A stretch of 64,000 nucleotides of DNA from PRDV01 sp963710865 (lineage in GTDB: Bacteria > Babelota > Babeliae > Babelales > Babelaceae), in NCBI GenBank assembly GCA_963710865.1, contig CAVQBR010000002.1, positions 248,001 through 312,000 of the forward strand, read 5' to 3'. Of the stretch, positions 34,293-46,080 are shown piece after piece. A program made the position numbers and the translations under genes. Each line of letters starts with the position of its first letter. The first letter of the stretch is position 1. The notes beneath the pieces are model-generated. The model ran no database searches. It saw only the letters and a program-made list of their open reading frames with translations, and was not told the DNA's origin.

Positions 34293-35150
34293 CCGACTAT
34301 TGCACGGATAAAATGCCTTCAAAGCTCGTTTTAAACAATGCTGTATGTCCGCGTTGCGCCGCTTATCTTTCAGATCTATCGGAATGAGTTTATCTCCTTG
34401 CACAATAACATTTCCTAATACAAAATCATTATGCTCCGGATACTTTTTGACTAATTCGATAAGCTGACCTCTAATAGAGGGATCGGCAGGATAAACTCCT
34501 TTAAGCATCGTAAAGGTAACCAGATTAATCCCCTCTATCCAGGGAACTGATTTCCCATTCTTTACAAAGAATTTCTCCGTTAAGCTGCTTTTAATTCTAT
34601 AAGTACCCGTACTTCCTCGTACAAGTCGCTGCGTAAATCGCGCAAGATCTAACTTTCGCTTAGGTATATGAGACAAGAAATAATCCTGAGAAACCTCGGG
34701 AATATGGTGATTCCGACATTCAAGCACAAACGGATGTACTTTTTGTAGAAATACATAGTCACCCAACCTAATCAGAGCTTCAACCAAGCGGGAACTTTGA
34801 AATGGTACCCCAGGCATATCATGGACGATTACCACATCAAAATGTTCACAACGTCCAAGCGTTTCAATGTCATTATGAGACAAGGTAGTGGGATGCAGAA
34901 TAGTCACAGTATGGATCTTCTCAGCCACAAACTTTCTAATGAGATCGGTAGGATCGGCATCTGTAAGTATCCCCACAAAAATTGCCCTACTCGTACCAGA
35001 AAGCGCAGTACTATACGGAAGTGCTGTACGACCAATCTCTAATACCGTGATCGGCCGTTTAAAGGTTTGAATGACCTGCATCACAGGATCTGCTGCTCCT
35101 GAAGCACCTAACAAACTAAAAGGTATACACAAAACAAATAGACACCACAT
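34245..35150 (-). CDS. Secreted protein of unknown function, possible Rossmann-like fold
   Basis: 301 residues starting MWCLFVLCIPFSLLGASG after GAGGATTT; the signal peptide supports this start over an upstream in-frame Met. ITVLEIGRTALPYSTAL resembles the glycine-loop strand of a methyltransferase-like fold, and HFDVVIVHDMPG could be its later strand, but key residues are not convincing. The second half has basic patches (HIPKRKLDLARFTQRLVRG) and NDFVLGNVIVQGDKLIPIDLKDKRR, reminiscent of a kinase-like D-L-K-D. Starts 10 nt after the HAD gene stop; same operon. Function unknown. Confidence 0.7.
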   Translation of the reverse strand: MWCLFVLCIPFSLLGASGAADPVMQVIQTFKRPITVLEIGRTALPYSTALSGTSRAIFVGILTDADPTDLIRKFVAEKIHTVTILHPTTLSHNDIETLGRCEHFDVVIVHDMPGVPFQSSRLVEALIRLGDYVFLQKVHPFVLECRNHHIPEVSQDYFLSHIPKRKLDLARFTQRLVRGSTGTYRIKSSLTEKFFVKNGKSVPWIEGINLVTFTMLKGVYPADPSIRGQLIELVKKYPEHNDFVLGNVIVQGDKLIPIDLKDKRRNADIQHCLKRALKAFYPCNSRLQNPEKWIRSYYATL

Positions 35151-35160
35151 ATACAAATCC

Positions 35161-35589
35161 TCAATCGTGAAGTATCCCCAAAGTAATAAGCTCTTTACGC
35201 ACATGCCCAAAATCATGCGCATGAATCCCCACCATACCTACTTCTTGAGCGGAAAGAACGTTATCCGCCTGATCATCAATAAAAATAGTCTTCTCAGGAT
35301 CTAAACCATAGGTAGTGAGAGCATACAGAAAAATATCATGGCTCGGCTTTTTAGCCTGAGCATCAGTTGATGTCACTATCCCCTTAAATCGGTTCATAAC
35401 TGTCGGATATTCTTCCTTCAATGTATCAATATGAGTTCGCGGCCAGTTCGTACAAGCAAGCAGCTCAAGATGTAAACACTCCTCAAGGAGCTTCATCCCT
35501 GCTTCTATCGGCAAAAATGAACCGGGATGAGACGAATGAGCATGCTTAAAAAGAACTCCATGTAAATCGAATATAATCGTTTGTTTCAT
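35161..35589 (-). CDS. HAD-superfamily hydrolase-like protein (variant motif I)
   Basis: 142 residues from MKQTIIFDLHGVLF. Motif I is D-L-H-G instead of D-x-D, so the general acid/base Asp is replaced by His; motif II is Thr/Asn in LACTNWP, the motif III Lys is in DAQAKKPSHDIF, and motif IV is TIFIDDQADNV. The small or absent cap gives a short protein. It overlaps no neighbour, is followed closely by the secreted gene at 34245 and preceded by the oxidoreductase. Phosphatase activity may be weak or altered (inference from the missing Asp). Confidence 0.82.
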   Translation of the reverse strand: MKQTIIFDLHGVLFKHAHSSHPGSFLPIEAGMKLLEECLHLELLACTNWPRTHIDTLKEEYPTVMNRFKGIVTSTDAQAKKPSHDIFLYALTTYGLDPEKTIFIDDQADNVLSAQEVGMVGIHAHDFGHVRKELITLGILHD

Positions 35590-35656
35590 AATAAAACCCT
35601 TTCCAACGAACAGTATACCATAGGAGATACGAAGAACAACTAGATCTGCAACTGGG

Positions 35657-36949
35657 CTACAACTTACTTGTAACACAGTCCTTCAGAATTTCCTCAGTAA
35701 CAGGAGATTCAGTTAGTAGGTATTCTTTCAGATGCGATCTACAAGAAAGCTTACCCTTTGAAATGAGCAGAAAACCTTTAAGATGGTCCTCCTCTAAAAG
35801 AAAAGATGCATAGAGACTGTCACGAGTAATGACTATACGCCGATACTGTTCTGGCAGCTGTACAAAAGCCCCACATACAACGAGCGACAACCCAAAAAAG
35901 TGCGATGACTGCAGGAACAGAGATCCATCATAGTGAGCATCTTTACCCATCATGCTCCGTGCAGCAATGATCCCCTGCTTCTGAGCATCACCCCACTTGA
36001 GACTCCTTCTTTGTACACCCGTTACTCGATCACGTATCGCAGCAACATCACCGGCTGCATATAGAGAAACATGTGAAGTCCTCATCTGCTCATCGGTCCA
36101 CAGAGCACCGTCTTCGAGAATGCGGACGTCAGTTCCTGTAAGAAAGGAAGTCTCAGGAGAGCCACCTACTGCAAAGACAACGATATCACTCAGAAGTTTT
36201 TCTCCCGTTGATAAGATTACTTCAAGCTCACCATATTCCTTAACTTCATTAACAGAACAGTTCAAATGGAGGCCTATATGCAGTTGTTTCATGCGATCTT
36301 GTATAACCTTGGCAGCGTCGTGAGGCAAAATGCGATGGAGAACTCGATCATGGATATCAATACCCTGAACGGCAATGCCTTGCTTAATTAAGATATCGAT
36401 CAATTCTAATCCATTTAAGCCTAGACCAACAACGACTGCTTTCCTAACTGTATGAGTATTTAGATACTCTTTAATGCGTTCACTATCTTCCACTCGACTT
36501 AAGCGAAACTGACCAGGTCCGTAAGGTGGGGTCTGCTCTCGCGTACCCGTAGCTATCAAAGCTTTTTCATAGGCAATGGTCTTCCCATCAGCAAGTCGTA
36601 TGTGCTTTTTTATAGGATCGACCGATTCAACCTTTGTACCAAACATAACCTGAATTGATGAAGGCAGATGCTCGAGTTGACAGATTTGTATCTGCTCTTT
36701 CGTCTTGGATCCAGCTATAATACCGCCAATCTTTACACGGTTATACGGTAGTTCCTTCTGCTGAGCTATCCAGACAAGAGGACCAGGATGTCCTTCCTTC
36801 ACAAATTCTTTAATCGCCGCAACCCCAGCTGCCGAAGCTCCAATTACTACGATTGGACGGGCAGATCCCACTATCGGCGGCAAAAGATACCAAAAACCAC
36901 CCAAAATGAGTGAACCACACAACACATAACTAATTATCTTGTAGTTCAA
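35657..36949 (-). CDS. FAD-dependent pyridine nucleotide-disulfide oxidoreductase, membrane-anchored
   Basis: 430 residues. An N-terminal membrane helix (about 5-27) precedes the FAD-binding IVVIGASAAGVAAIKEF. LIATGTREQTPPYG is the conserved A-T-G element; AVVVGLGLNGLELI is the NAD(P)H-binding GxGxxG; SLYAAGDVAAI is the second FAD motif. This layout fits the rubredoxin reductase / NADH oxidase-like branch rather than thioredoxin reductase; no CxxC is seen. Electron acceptor unknown; the anchor places it at the membrane. It is probably the first gene of the operon continuing to the HAD protein. Confidence 0.88.
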   Translation of the reverse strand: MNYKIISYVLCGSLILGGFWYLLPPIVGSARPIVVIGASAAGVAAIKEFVKEGHPGPLVWIAQQKELPYNRVKIGGIIAGSKTKEQIQICQLEHLPSSIQVMFGTKVESVDPIKKHIRLADGKTIAYEKALIATGTREQTPPYGPGQFRLSRVEDSERIKEYLNTHTVRKAVVVGLGLNGLELIDILIKQGIAVQGIDIHDRVLHRILPHDAAKVIQDRMKQLHIGLHLNCSVNEVKEYGELEVILSTGEKLLSDIVVFAVGGSPETSFLTGTDVRILEDGALWTDEQMRTSHVSLYAAGDVAAIRDRVTGVQRRSLKWGDAQKQGIIAARSMMGKDAHYDGSLFLQSSHFFGLSLVVCGAFVQLPEQYRRIVITRDSLYASFLLEEDHLKGFLLISKGKLSCRSHLKEYLLTESPVTEEILKDCVTSKL

Positions 36950-37408
36950 TAATGTCTCGTCTCACTTAATAGCATTCTTCATAACTCACTTTTGCACTCA
37001 AAACGAATAATTGTTACCTGTTCTCAAGAGCCACTCATCCATCACCGCATTTCACAAGCTCGGCTTGAAAGCTGGGATGTATTGAGCAATCGTAGTCATA
37101 ATAACATTCGACAATCTCCTTTCACGTCGCGAAGCTATCCGCGCAGCTTCGCCTCTCTTGGCCTGGATTACAAACCTATCTTGTAACCGTAAGATTTTTG
37201 CATTATTACAAAGCTACTGCAAAAAGAAGCTATCTTTCAATACTCTACAGGAACAGGAAGTCTTGTCAATGGTTCGCACGCATCCGAGCAAAGGCAGAGC
37301 TTAATCCAAAATGAAATTGACGACTATCGCAGGCCAGAATATGTTTACACTATACCAGCGAAGGACTCGCTTGCCATTACTCGCAATCCACACTCCGACT
37401 CGGTACGA
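36950..37408. other. Intergenic region, no convincing gene
   Basis: 459 bases. A plus-strand frame from about 37205 runs without stop into the next gene (…STGTGSLVNGSHASEQ…PEYVYTIPAKDSLAIT…) but has no start codon or ribosome site; it may be the tail of a decayed gene. No repeats or RNA seen. Confidence 0.35.
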
Positions 37409-37861
37409 CTATTTCCGATAAGGAATCTTTTTAATCACCAGCCGGCAGTACTTTTTAGATTCTATCCTACAAAAGTCAATAAGCTTGCCTAACAATACAT
37501 CGATACGGTGCAGCAACAACTTAGAAGCCGCCTCAGATTCGTTATAGCTGTACTCCTCCATTTCTGCAGCTATTTTTATCTGGTATAAGAAGCATTCTTT
37601 GTCTTTCTTGCGAATATACCCGATCGAAATAAGCTTTTCCAAGACCTTCAGATTATTTGAATCCTCTTCTTGTAAGCCACTGAGCAGGCGCAGATAATTC
37701 CATAGATACACATCTATGAAGCGGCACCGATAAAATAGGGCATTGCGCATGACAATGGAGGTTCCTGCCTCAAGCTCGCAATCGAATACCTCATCAGCAG
37801 CGATAACATAGTTAGCAAGCGCCTCAAATACATCGAATATATCAGGACCTTCCGATTGCAT
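37409..37861 (-). CDS. Small helical protein, unknown (local family)
   Basis: 150 residues from MQSEGPDIFDVFEAL, which has a strong ribosome site GAGGAGGAAC; an upstream in-frame start is poorer. All-helical prediction, acidic, no signal peptide. The pattern of a hydrophobic helix, an acidic E-E-D-S-N-N-L-K-V-L-E-K-L-I-S-I-G-Y-I segment and a late I-D-V-L-L-G-K-L-I-D-F-C helix parallels the two neighbours at 37842 and 39747. Its start overlaps the end of the upstream gene by 20 nt, so they are co-translated. Function unknown. Confidence 0.65.
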   Translation of the reverse strand: MQSEGPDIFDVFEALANYVIAADEVFDCELEAGTSIVMRNALFYRCRFIDVYLWNYLRLLSGLQEEDSNNLKVLEKLISIGYIRKKDKECFLYQIKIAAEMEEYSYNESEAASKLLLHRIDVLLGKLIDFCRIESKKYCRLVIKKIPYRK

Positions 37862-38336
37862 GTTCCTCCTCAGAATGAATTGAGATTTTTTCACAGAAGT
37901 CGGCCAGCAATTCGCAATGCACAAAAAGCTCTTTTACCTTTTGTTCATAAACATCTGCTGGTATGTTGTTTCTATCCCTTAATAAAACCATCGAAGTACC
38001 AATAAGCGAACCCATTTGCCAAAACTGATCCTCCGACAGAAAACCTCTCTCCACAAAAAAGGCCACAGCGTCCTCCAAACGATCAAGCCCCTCTTTATCG
38101 TACTGAAGAAGAGTGGGATCATCAAAGACCTCAACAAGAAAGCACTTGAAAGCACAACTAGCCTTTAAAAAACAGAATACCGCCGCATCTCTCCAGAGGC
38201 TTATTAAAAATTCATCTGCCTCCTCCGGCTCTTGTGAAAGCACCTCGAACAAATTGGAAAGCCAACCAACAAGTTTTGTAAAAAAGATTTCCTGCATACC
38301 AGGCCTCACAGTAAGTTTTTTAGAATAATGAATCAT
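37842..38336 (-). CDS. Small helical protein, paralogue of the 39747 gene
   Basis: 164 residues (or 151 from the next Met, MQEIFFTKLVGW). It aligns with the 39747 product: DKEGLDRLEDAVAFFVERGFLSEDQFWQMGSL versus DEEGINELEDTMSAFKENGLLTEDQFRDFGLL, flanked by a C-F-K-C-F-L-V-E-V / C-F-R-L-F-L-A-E-L segment. Acidic, cytoplasmic, helical, no recognised domain. The helical bundle shape and pairing with a second small protein could suit a toxin-antitoxin or scaffold role, but no catalytic signature is visible. Confidence 0.68.
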   Translation of the reverse strand: MIHYSKKLTVRPGMQEIFFTKLVGWLSNLFEVLSQEPEEADEFLISLWRDAAVFCFLKASCAFKCFLVEVFDDPTLLQYDKEGLDRLEDAVAFFVERGFLSEDQFWQMGSLIGTSMVLLRDRNNIPADVYEQKVKELFVHCELLADFCEKISIHSEEEHAIGRS

Positions 38337-39193
38337 CGTTAATACTAGGCAATGAATTCAAGAGCACAGTATACCAAAGCAAGGGTATATCACAAGACTG
38401 TTTAAGAAACTGATCGAGTTTGAGCTCAGAGTTGCTTCAATCAGGCAATCAAACCAATTCTGTTATGCTGGTAAAGGCAGCCTATTTTCATGAAGAGATC
38501 TTCCTGCATACAAACAAGCTTGAGGTGACAAATAATGTACTTATTGTGGTAGCTTTATCGTTCAACAATCAATTATACAATATCTTGAAATCTGTCTTTT
38601 TCTCGCCAGAGCCCCCACTCATCTCGCCCTACTTCGTGATAGAAGCCATCTACTCCACTTTATGGTCCAGGACACTACTGGTTCTAAGCAACAGCACCTC
38701 ATCCACTCGAAGATCATGACAATTTCTTACGAGATATTTGACTGGAGCGTTGTTTCCAATCACTATTAGCTCCTACCTATAGAGTTCGCTCTACGATAGA
38801 CAAGCGTTACCGGCCTTTGTTTCCGGATTTAACGTTTCCGTACGCCTAGGATCGAAAAAAGAAAACTGAATTGGACTTGAGAGTAATCGATAAATACTCA
38901 TATTTAAAAAAACAAGAAGATACCCAGCTGAAAGAATCAAAAACGGTCAATAGGATGCCCTCTCTGCCTAAAAGAAGCACAGTTATCGCGCAGATGAGAT
39001 GATGGAGACCTATTGCCAACCATGTAGCACCAATCACGAAGATGAAGAAGCAATTCACCTCGAAGGCCAAAGTAAATACATAGAATCGTAAATAGATATC
39101 TGTGGGCTTCTAGACGATGGAGGTTCATACCTCAAAGCAATTTATGGAGATAAATGCAAACAATTTACGCCTGTAACTGAGCGACGTTGCTAT
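38337..39193. other. 857-bp region without a convincing gene
   Basis: Several short frames exist (for example 38420-38719 plus, 38846-39070 minus), none with signal peptide, ribosome site or family pattern. The region lies between paralogous small-protein genes and a homing endonuclease and may contain decayed sequence. No tRNA or repeat identified. Confidence 0.4.
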
Positions 39194-39685
39194 CTAACTG
39201 TCCCTCAAACTTCTGATGATGTCTGCGAGATCATATTTTCTGTTCTTACCATGCGGATTCATCTCAAATGCAAGAGTAATAATTTGTATAAGACCATTTA
39301 CTGTTTGCTGCTCTTTTCGCTCCAATGCTTCTACAATTTGCATAAACAAAAGAAAATCATGTGCCTTGCGTGTTCGAAGTGGATACTTCTGAAAATGTGG
39401 GAATACTTTGCCAATAATATTACGGCGGGACTCTATGGAGAAAGTCAAAACATTACTATTTTTCCCCTTTGACCGAATTGCACCGCAACCAAAATAATCC
39501 TGAAGTTCCTTTAATACAACTACTGAATCCTTATGCTGATATGTTTGCACGGCGGGATCGACCAACCACTTATATTTAGAATTAGGATGCGGGTGAACAC
39601 TCACACTAAAGCATCCTTCGCCATCAAACCACCCCGTTACATACCAAGGATCTAAGATTTCCTTCTGCCGAATATCGGTCTCCAT
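39194..39685 (-). CDS. Free-standing LAGLIDADG homing endonuclease
   Basis: 163 residues with one LAGLIDADG motif, YVTGWFDGEGCFSV (residues 15-28), whose two acidic residues supply the metal ligand; single-motif enzymes act as homodimers and cut a pseudo-palindromic site of about 20 bp. The strands after it (QTYQHKDSVVVLKELQDYFGCGAI...NVLTFSIESRRNI) fit the LAGLIDADG_1 fold. Length equals that of I-CreI, a 23S-intron endonuclease (known). The gene is outside any intron, about 0.7 kb downstream of the 5S gene of the rRNA operon whose 23S holds two group I introns without ORFs. Ribosome site AAGGTGA; likely functional by frame and motif. Confidence 0.88.
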   Translation of the reverse strand: METDIRQKEILDPWYVTGWFDGEGCFSVSVHPHPNSKYKWLVDPAVQTYQHKDSVVVLKELQDYFGCGAIRSKGKNSNVLTFSIESRRNIIGKVFPHFQKYPLRTRKAHDFLLFMQIVEALERKEQQTVNGLIQIITLAFEMNPHGKNRKYDLADIIRSLRDS

Positions 39686-39746
39686 AATGTCACCTTAGAA
39701 AAAACTATGCCAATATATCTTTCAATCATCTAGCTACTCGCGACAC

Positions 39747-40196
39747 TTACGATTCGCGCTCTACTCGCCATTGTTGGTCTGCCAGTGCCTGACATAATAC
39801 GACAAATGAGCCACAAAACAGAGGAAGGTATTTAATGGTTTCTTTGTAAATCTCATCTTCTTTATCAATTTCGCCACCTAAAAGTATCGACGCGTAAAAT
39901 AGCAAACCAAAATCTCGAAACTGATCTTCTGTTAATAAGCCGTTCTCTTTAAATGCCGACATTGTATCTTCCAGCTCATTAATGCCTTCCTCATCGTCTT
40001 CTAGTAGTCGCTTATCCTCTACCAGTTCAGCCAGAAAAAGCCTGAAGCACTTGGTTGTACTTAAAAAGCTCTTCAGAGAATCTTCCTGCCGTTTAGCAAA
40101 CAAAGTGACATCAGTTTCCGCTCGTTCAGCCGCAAGCACATCAATGAAATGAGTAAGCTGTTCTGTAAAAGCTAAAAAACAATCTTCTGAGTTCAT
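39747..40196 (-). CDS. Small helical protein, paralogue of the 37842 gene
   Basis: 149 residues from MNSEDCFLAFTEQL, which has GGGAGG 8 nt upstream; the upstream in-frame Met is not needed. Acidic, helical, no signal peptide. Shares the L-E-D-x-x-x-x-F-x-E-x-G-x-L-x-E-D-Q-F core with the 37842 protein. It is separated from that gene by the endonuclease and a gene-poor stretch, so the paralogues may be relics of a tandem array. Function unknown. Confidence 0.68.
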   Translation of the reverse strand: MNSEDCFLAFTEQLTHFIDVLAAERAETDVTLFAKRQEDSLKSFLSTTKCFRLFLAELVEDKRLLEDDEEGINELEDTMSAFKENGLLTEDQFRDFGLLFYASILLGGEIDKEDEIYKETIKYLPLFCGSFVVLCQALADQQWRVERES

Positions 40197-40371
40197 CTGA
40201 AACCTCCCAGTTACTATCACACTATCATTTACCTCAAGCCAGTATACCATACTCAGGTCAAGAATGAAAAAATCATTGATTCTTTTTCATCGCTGATTCA
40301 TCACACATCTGATCAAGGAGCACAAAAGGGCTGAGAGGTTTTGATGCCGAATTTCGGCATATTCCTCTATC

Positions 40372-40410
40372 AAAACAAGAAAACCCCAGCTCTTTCGAGC
40401 TGAGGTTTCC
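40372..40410 (-). terminator. Rho-independent terminator of the rRNA operon
   Basis: On the minus strand AAACCTCAGCTC-GAAA-GAGCTGGGGTTTTCTTGTTTTG: a long stem with T-rich tail, directly after the 5S gene. Confidence 0.85.
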
Positions 40411-40419
40411 TAATTTAAA

Positions 40420-40534
40420 CCCTGGCAGTACTTACTTTTCCGGGCCGTAACCAGCCGAGTATCATCAGCGTTGTAAGCTTAACTTCCGTATTCGGAATGG
40501 GAACGGGTGTGACCTTACAACTATACCCACCAGG
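40420..40534 (-). rRNA. rrf: 5S ribosomal RNA
   Basis: About 115 nt; the minus strand begins CCCTGGTGGGTATAG, has the conserved CACCCGTTCCCATTCCGAA and TACTCGGCTGG elements and ends ACTGCCAGGG, which pairs with the 5' end. Confidence 0.93.
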
Positions 40535-41000
40535 GAATTTGTTATGACAATAATGTCAAAAATTAATTCTTGCGGCGTTGAAATATTCGTAGTATATATC
40601 CAATAAGATTGATCTCATTAACGGCTATAAAAAGCTTTTAATGTGATGTAAAACATTCGATCTATTAGTACTGGTTAGCTGAACACATTACTGTGCTTAC
40701 ACACCCAGCCTATCAACCTCGTAGTCTTCAAGGGATCTTAATGTGTAGCTTGCGCTACACGGGGTATCTTATCTTGAGACGAGTTTCCCACTTAGATGCT
40801 TTCAGCGGTTATCTCTAATGAGCTTAGCTACCCAGCGTGCTTTTGGTAAACAACTGGAACACCAGAGGCTCACTCATTCCGGTCCTCTCGTACTAGGAAC
40901 AAGCTCTCTCAAATACCCTACGCCCACAACGGATAAGGACCGAACTGTCTTACGACGTTCTGAACCCAGCTCACGTACCGCTTTAATTGGCGAACAGCCA

Positions 41001-41062
<62 letters not shown>

Positions 41063-41086
41063 TCGTCGATATGGACTCTCAGAGGA

Positions 41087-41120
<34 letters not shown>

Positions 41121-41598
41121 ATTTAGCAATGGCCCTTCCATTCGGAACCACTGGATCACTAAGACCTGCTTTCGCATCTGCTCGACTTGTAGGTCTCGCA
41201 GTTAAGCTCCCTTATGCCTTTACGCTCTACCGACGATTTCTATTCGTCTTGAGGGAACCTTTGTATGCCTCCGTTACAATTTAGGAGGCGACCACCCCAG
41301 TCAAACTGCCCACCAGACACGGTCCTCAGCCCGGATAACGGGTCTAAGTTAGATCTTCAAACTGAACAAGGGTGGTATTTCAACGGTTGACTCCATCAAG
41401 GCTAGCGCCTCAACTTCAACGTCTCCCACCTATCCTACACATAGCAGTCCAAAAATCAATGTCAAGTTACAGTAAAGGTGCACGGGGTCTTTCCGTCCAG
41501 TTGCGGGTAGCCGGCATTTTCACCGGCACTACAAATTCACTGAGTCTATCATTAAGACAGCGCCCAACTCGTTACGCCATTCATGCAGGTCGGAACTT

Positions 41599-41876
41599 CA
41601 CTTCAATCATCTATTTCGAGATGCGTAGACTATACCTTTTACTTGTCAAGTCCCTTAGGAGATCATAATCTCTCCATAGGCCCTGTTTTTTATACAAGTA
41701 ACCAGCGTGTTGCACGCACATGCATGCCTCTCCTTTCGGATCAGTCGTTACGGGGTCATACCATTTACATGGACGGACTTCCCTCGGTATTACCCTTTGA
41801 ATATGTATTCAGGAGGGCTTCACCGATATGAGCTGGTGTTTCAATATCTCTCACGAGATAAAGGGGCAAATTCCTT
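41599..41876 (-). mobile_element. Group I intron at 23S position 1951 (278 nt, no ORF)
   Basis: The insertion splits ...TTGTCGGGT | AAGTTCCGACC of domain IV, i.e. after the base equivalent to E. coli U1951. The upstream exon ends in U and the intron ends in G, as required for group I. Exon GGGU can pair with GCCC 9 nt inside the intron, giving P1 with the U.G splice pair. AAGGTATAGTCTACG near the 3' end matches the conserved S element (P7). Site 1951 is a known group I intron site (for example in Coxiella burnetii, from memory). Confidence 0.88.
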
Positions 41877-41904
41877 ACCCGACAAGGGACTTCGCTACCT
41901 TAGG

Positions 41905-42128
41905 CATTTGTGTTAGCTCTATGTCGCCATAGAGATCGGACTATATCTTCATACATTACTGTATGTTTGGCGTGTAGTCTCTGAGGATTCTTTTCTTACG
42001 AAAGGCCTTTCCTGCTGATTGTCTCCACTTGACACATTTTCACTGCTTACGCGAGTAGTGCAAGATACATGAGATGTTCCAGCATATAGCCAAATTTAAC
42101 AACGGCCACTAGTTAGTAGCAACTCTCA
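41905..42128 (-). mobile_element. Group I intron at 23S position 1923 (224 nt, no ORF)
   Basis: The insertion splits ...CTATAACGGT | CCTAAGGTAGCG, the I-CeuI/I-CreI region, after the base equivalent to E. coli U1923. P1: exon AACGGU pairs with GCCGUU inside the intron with the terminal U.G pair; the intron ends in G. Core elements are clear: AATCAGCAGG (Q), CAGAGACTACA (R) and AAGATATAGTCC (S), with TATGCTGGAA (P-side). No room for an ORF. Strongly supported. Confidence 0.94.
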
Positions 42129-42164
<36 letters not shown>

Positions 42165-42953
42165 AATTCAAAGCTTCGCCTTGCGGCTGACCTCTCCTAT
42201 TAACCTTCCGGCACTGGGCAGGCGTCAGACTCTATACATCCTCTTACGAGTTAGCAGAGCCCTGTGTTTTTGTTAAACAGTCGGTTGGGCCTCTTTGTTG
42301 TAACCTGCCCATGCTTTTTTCATTACATAGCAGGCACCCCTTCTCCCGAAGTTACGGGGTCATTTTGCCGAGTTCCTTAATGATAGTTATCTCAACGCCT
42401 GAGCATTCTCAGCCCGTCTACCTGTGTCAGTTTGCGGTACGATCACTCGTAAAGCTCGCTAGAGGTTTTTCTAGTCAGCGTGGGATCAATCAAACACATA
42501 CATCCACAAGGAACGTACATGCTCATAACACTTCAAGGTTAATGGCAAAACGGATTTTCCAATAATGCCCCTCTTTGTGCTTAGCTTGGCAATCCAAAGT
42601 CCAAGTTGACCTACCCTCCTGCGTCACCCCATCACTCAAACGCTTACAAGTGGTACAGGAATATTTAACCTGTTTTCCATCGCCTACTCCAATTGGCCTC
42701 GGCTTAGGGGTCGACTAACCCTGAGTGGATGAACCGATCTCTCGGAAACCTTAGACTTACGGCGAACAGGAATCTCACCTATTTTTTCGTTACTTATACC
42801 AACATATTCACTTCTTAGATCAACGTCACCTGTCCTCACGGTCAAGCTTGTATCTATCTAAGAACGCTCCCCTACCCCTTTATCAAGACGCATCTTGATA
42901 AAAGCCATAGCTTCGGTAATTCGTTTATCCCCGCTCGTTTTTAAGCGCAAAAA

Positions 42954-43025
<72 letters not shown>

Positions 43026-43584
43026 TATCGTCACTTCTTTTACAACTTAACGAATATTTTGGGACCTTAGCTGATGGTCTGGGCTCTTTCCCTCTCGACT
43101 ATGAAGCTTATCCCCCACAGTCTGTCTCCTGTCTTCTAAAACGCCGGCATTCAGAGTTAGCAAAAACCCGGTAAGCTTACGCCCCCAAAGTTTAAACTGT
43201 GCTTTACCTCCGACGTTAATCCAACAAGGCTATACCTAAATATATTTCGGGGAGAACCAGCTATTTCCCAGTTTGATTAGCCTTTCACTCCTACCCACAC
43301 CTCATCCGAGCAGTTTTCAACCTACACCGGTTCGGGCCTCCATCTCATTTAACTGAGACTTCACCCTGGACATGGGTAGCTCACTAGGTTTCGGGTCTAT
43401 CCCATAGTACTAGTCGCCCTATTCAGACTCGCTTTCGCTCCGGCTCCGCTCTTTCTAAGCTTAACCTTGCACTATAGGACAACTCGTTGGCTCATTATGC
43501 AAAAGGTACGTGGTCGCGCGTACGTATACATCGCTTCCACCGATTGTAGACAAGTGGTTTCAGATTCTATTTCACTCCCCTCCC

Positions 43585-43618
<34 letters not shown>

Positions 43619-44268
43619 GCACTATCGGTCATCAGGTAGTATTTAGTCTTATCCGATGGTCTGGACAGATTCCCGCAGAATTTCACGTGCTCTACGGTAC
43701 TTGGGAATATACATTCGTACGTCATGTAGCTTTTCACTTACAAGGCTATCACTTTCTTTGGCTGACCTTTCCAGGACAATTCAGCTAAGAAACATGACTA
43801 TTACGTTAAAGACTGCATTCTTTAAACATGAACATCCCGCTACCCCTCTAGTACAACGCACGCAGGCTATCACATACTAGAGGTTTGGACTTTTCCCCTT
43901 TCGCTCACCACTACTGAGGGAATCACTTTGTTTTCTCTTCCTAGCCCTACTTAGATGTTTCAGTTCGGGCCGTTCGCCTTCATACCCTATGAATTCAGAT
44001 ATGAATACTATGGGTTTGCCATAGTGGGTTTCCCCATTCGGATATCTCCGGATCATAGCTCGATTGACAGCTCCCCGAAGCTTATGGCAGCCTTCCGCCT
44101 CCTTCATCGCCTCCTGATACCAAGGCATCCACCAAATGCCCTTTTCAATTAATCACAAACTTTGAATAACTCAGAAAATTTGAGCAACTTTATTTAATTC
44201 GGATATCATTCTACAAATATTTCAAAGAACACAAGAAATTTTTTATCATACACGAAAAATCCAATATC

Positions 44269-44344
44269 TGGTGGAGATGAGCGGATTCGAACCGCTGACC
44301 CCCTGCGTGCAAAGCAGGTGCTCTACCAGCTGAGCTACATCCCC
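44269..44344 (-). tRNA. tRNA-Ala (anticodon TGC)
   Basis: 76-nt cloverleaf, acceptor GGGGATG/CATCTCC (one G.U), anticodon arm CCTGC-TTTGCAC-GCAGG, encoded ACCA. It lies in the 16S-23S spacer. Confidence 0.95.
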
Positions 44345-44389
44345 AACAATTTGTGGTTGATATAGTCGTCTTCTGCCGACTTGGCCCTA

Positions 44390-44466
44390 TGGTGGGCCTA
44401 AGTCGACTCGAACGACTGACCTCCCCGTTATCAGCGGGGTGCTCTAACCAACTGAGCTATAGGCCC
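44390..44466 (-). tRNA. tRNA-Ile (anticodon GAT)
   Basis: 77-nt cloverleaf, acceptor GGGCCTA/TAGGCCC, anticodon arm CCCCG-CTGATAA-CGGGG, encoded ACCA. With tRNA-Ala it forms the standard Ile-Ala spacer. Confidence 0.95.
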
Positions 44467-44537
44467 AGAATTTCCAAAAACCTTTGATCTTGCAATCAAC
44501 AGCACACCTTAAGATATTTTAAGAATCTTTATCTCCT

Positions 44538-46080
<1,543 letters not shown>

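Noticed and set aside
36992..37186. 64-codon frame as a gene
   Set aside because: No ribosome site or family pattern; probably chance.
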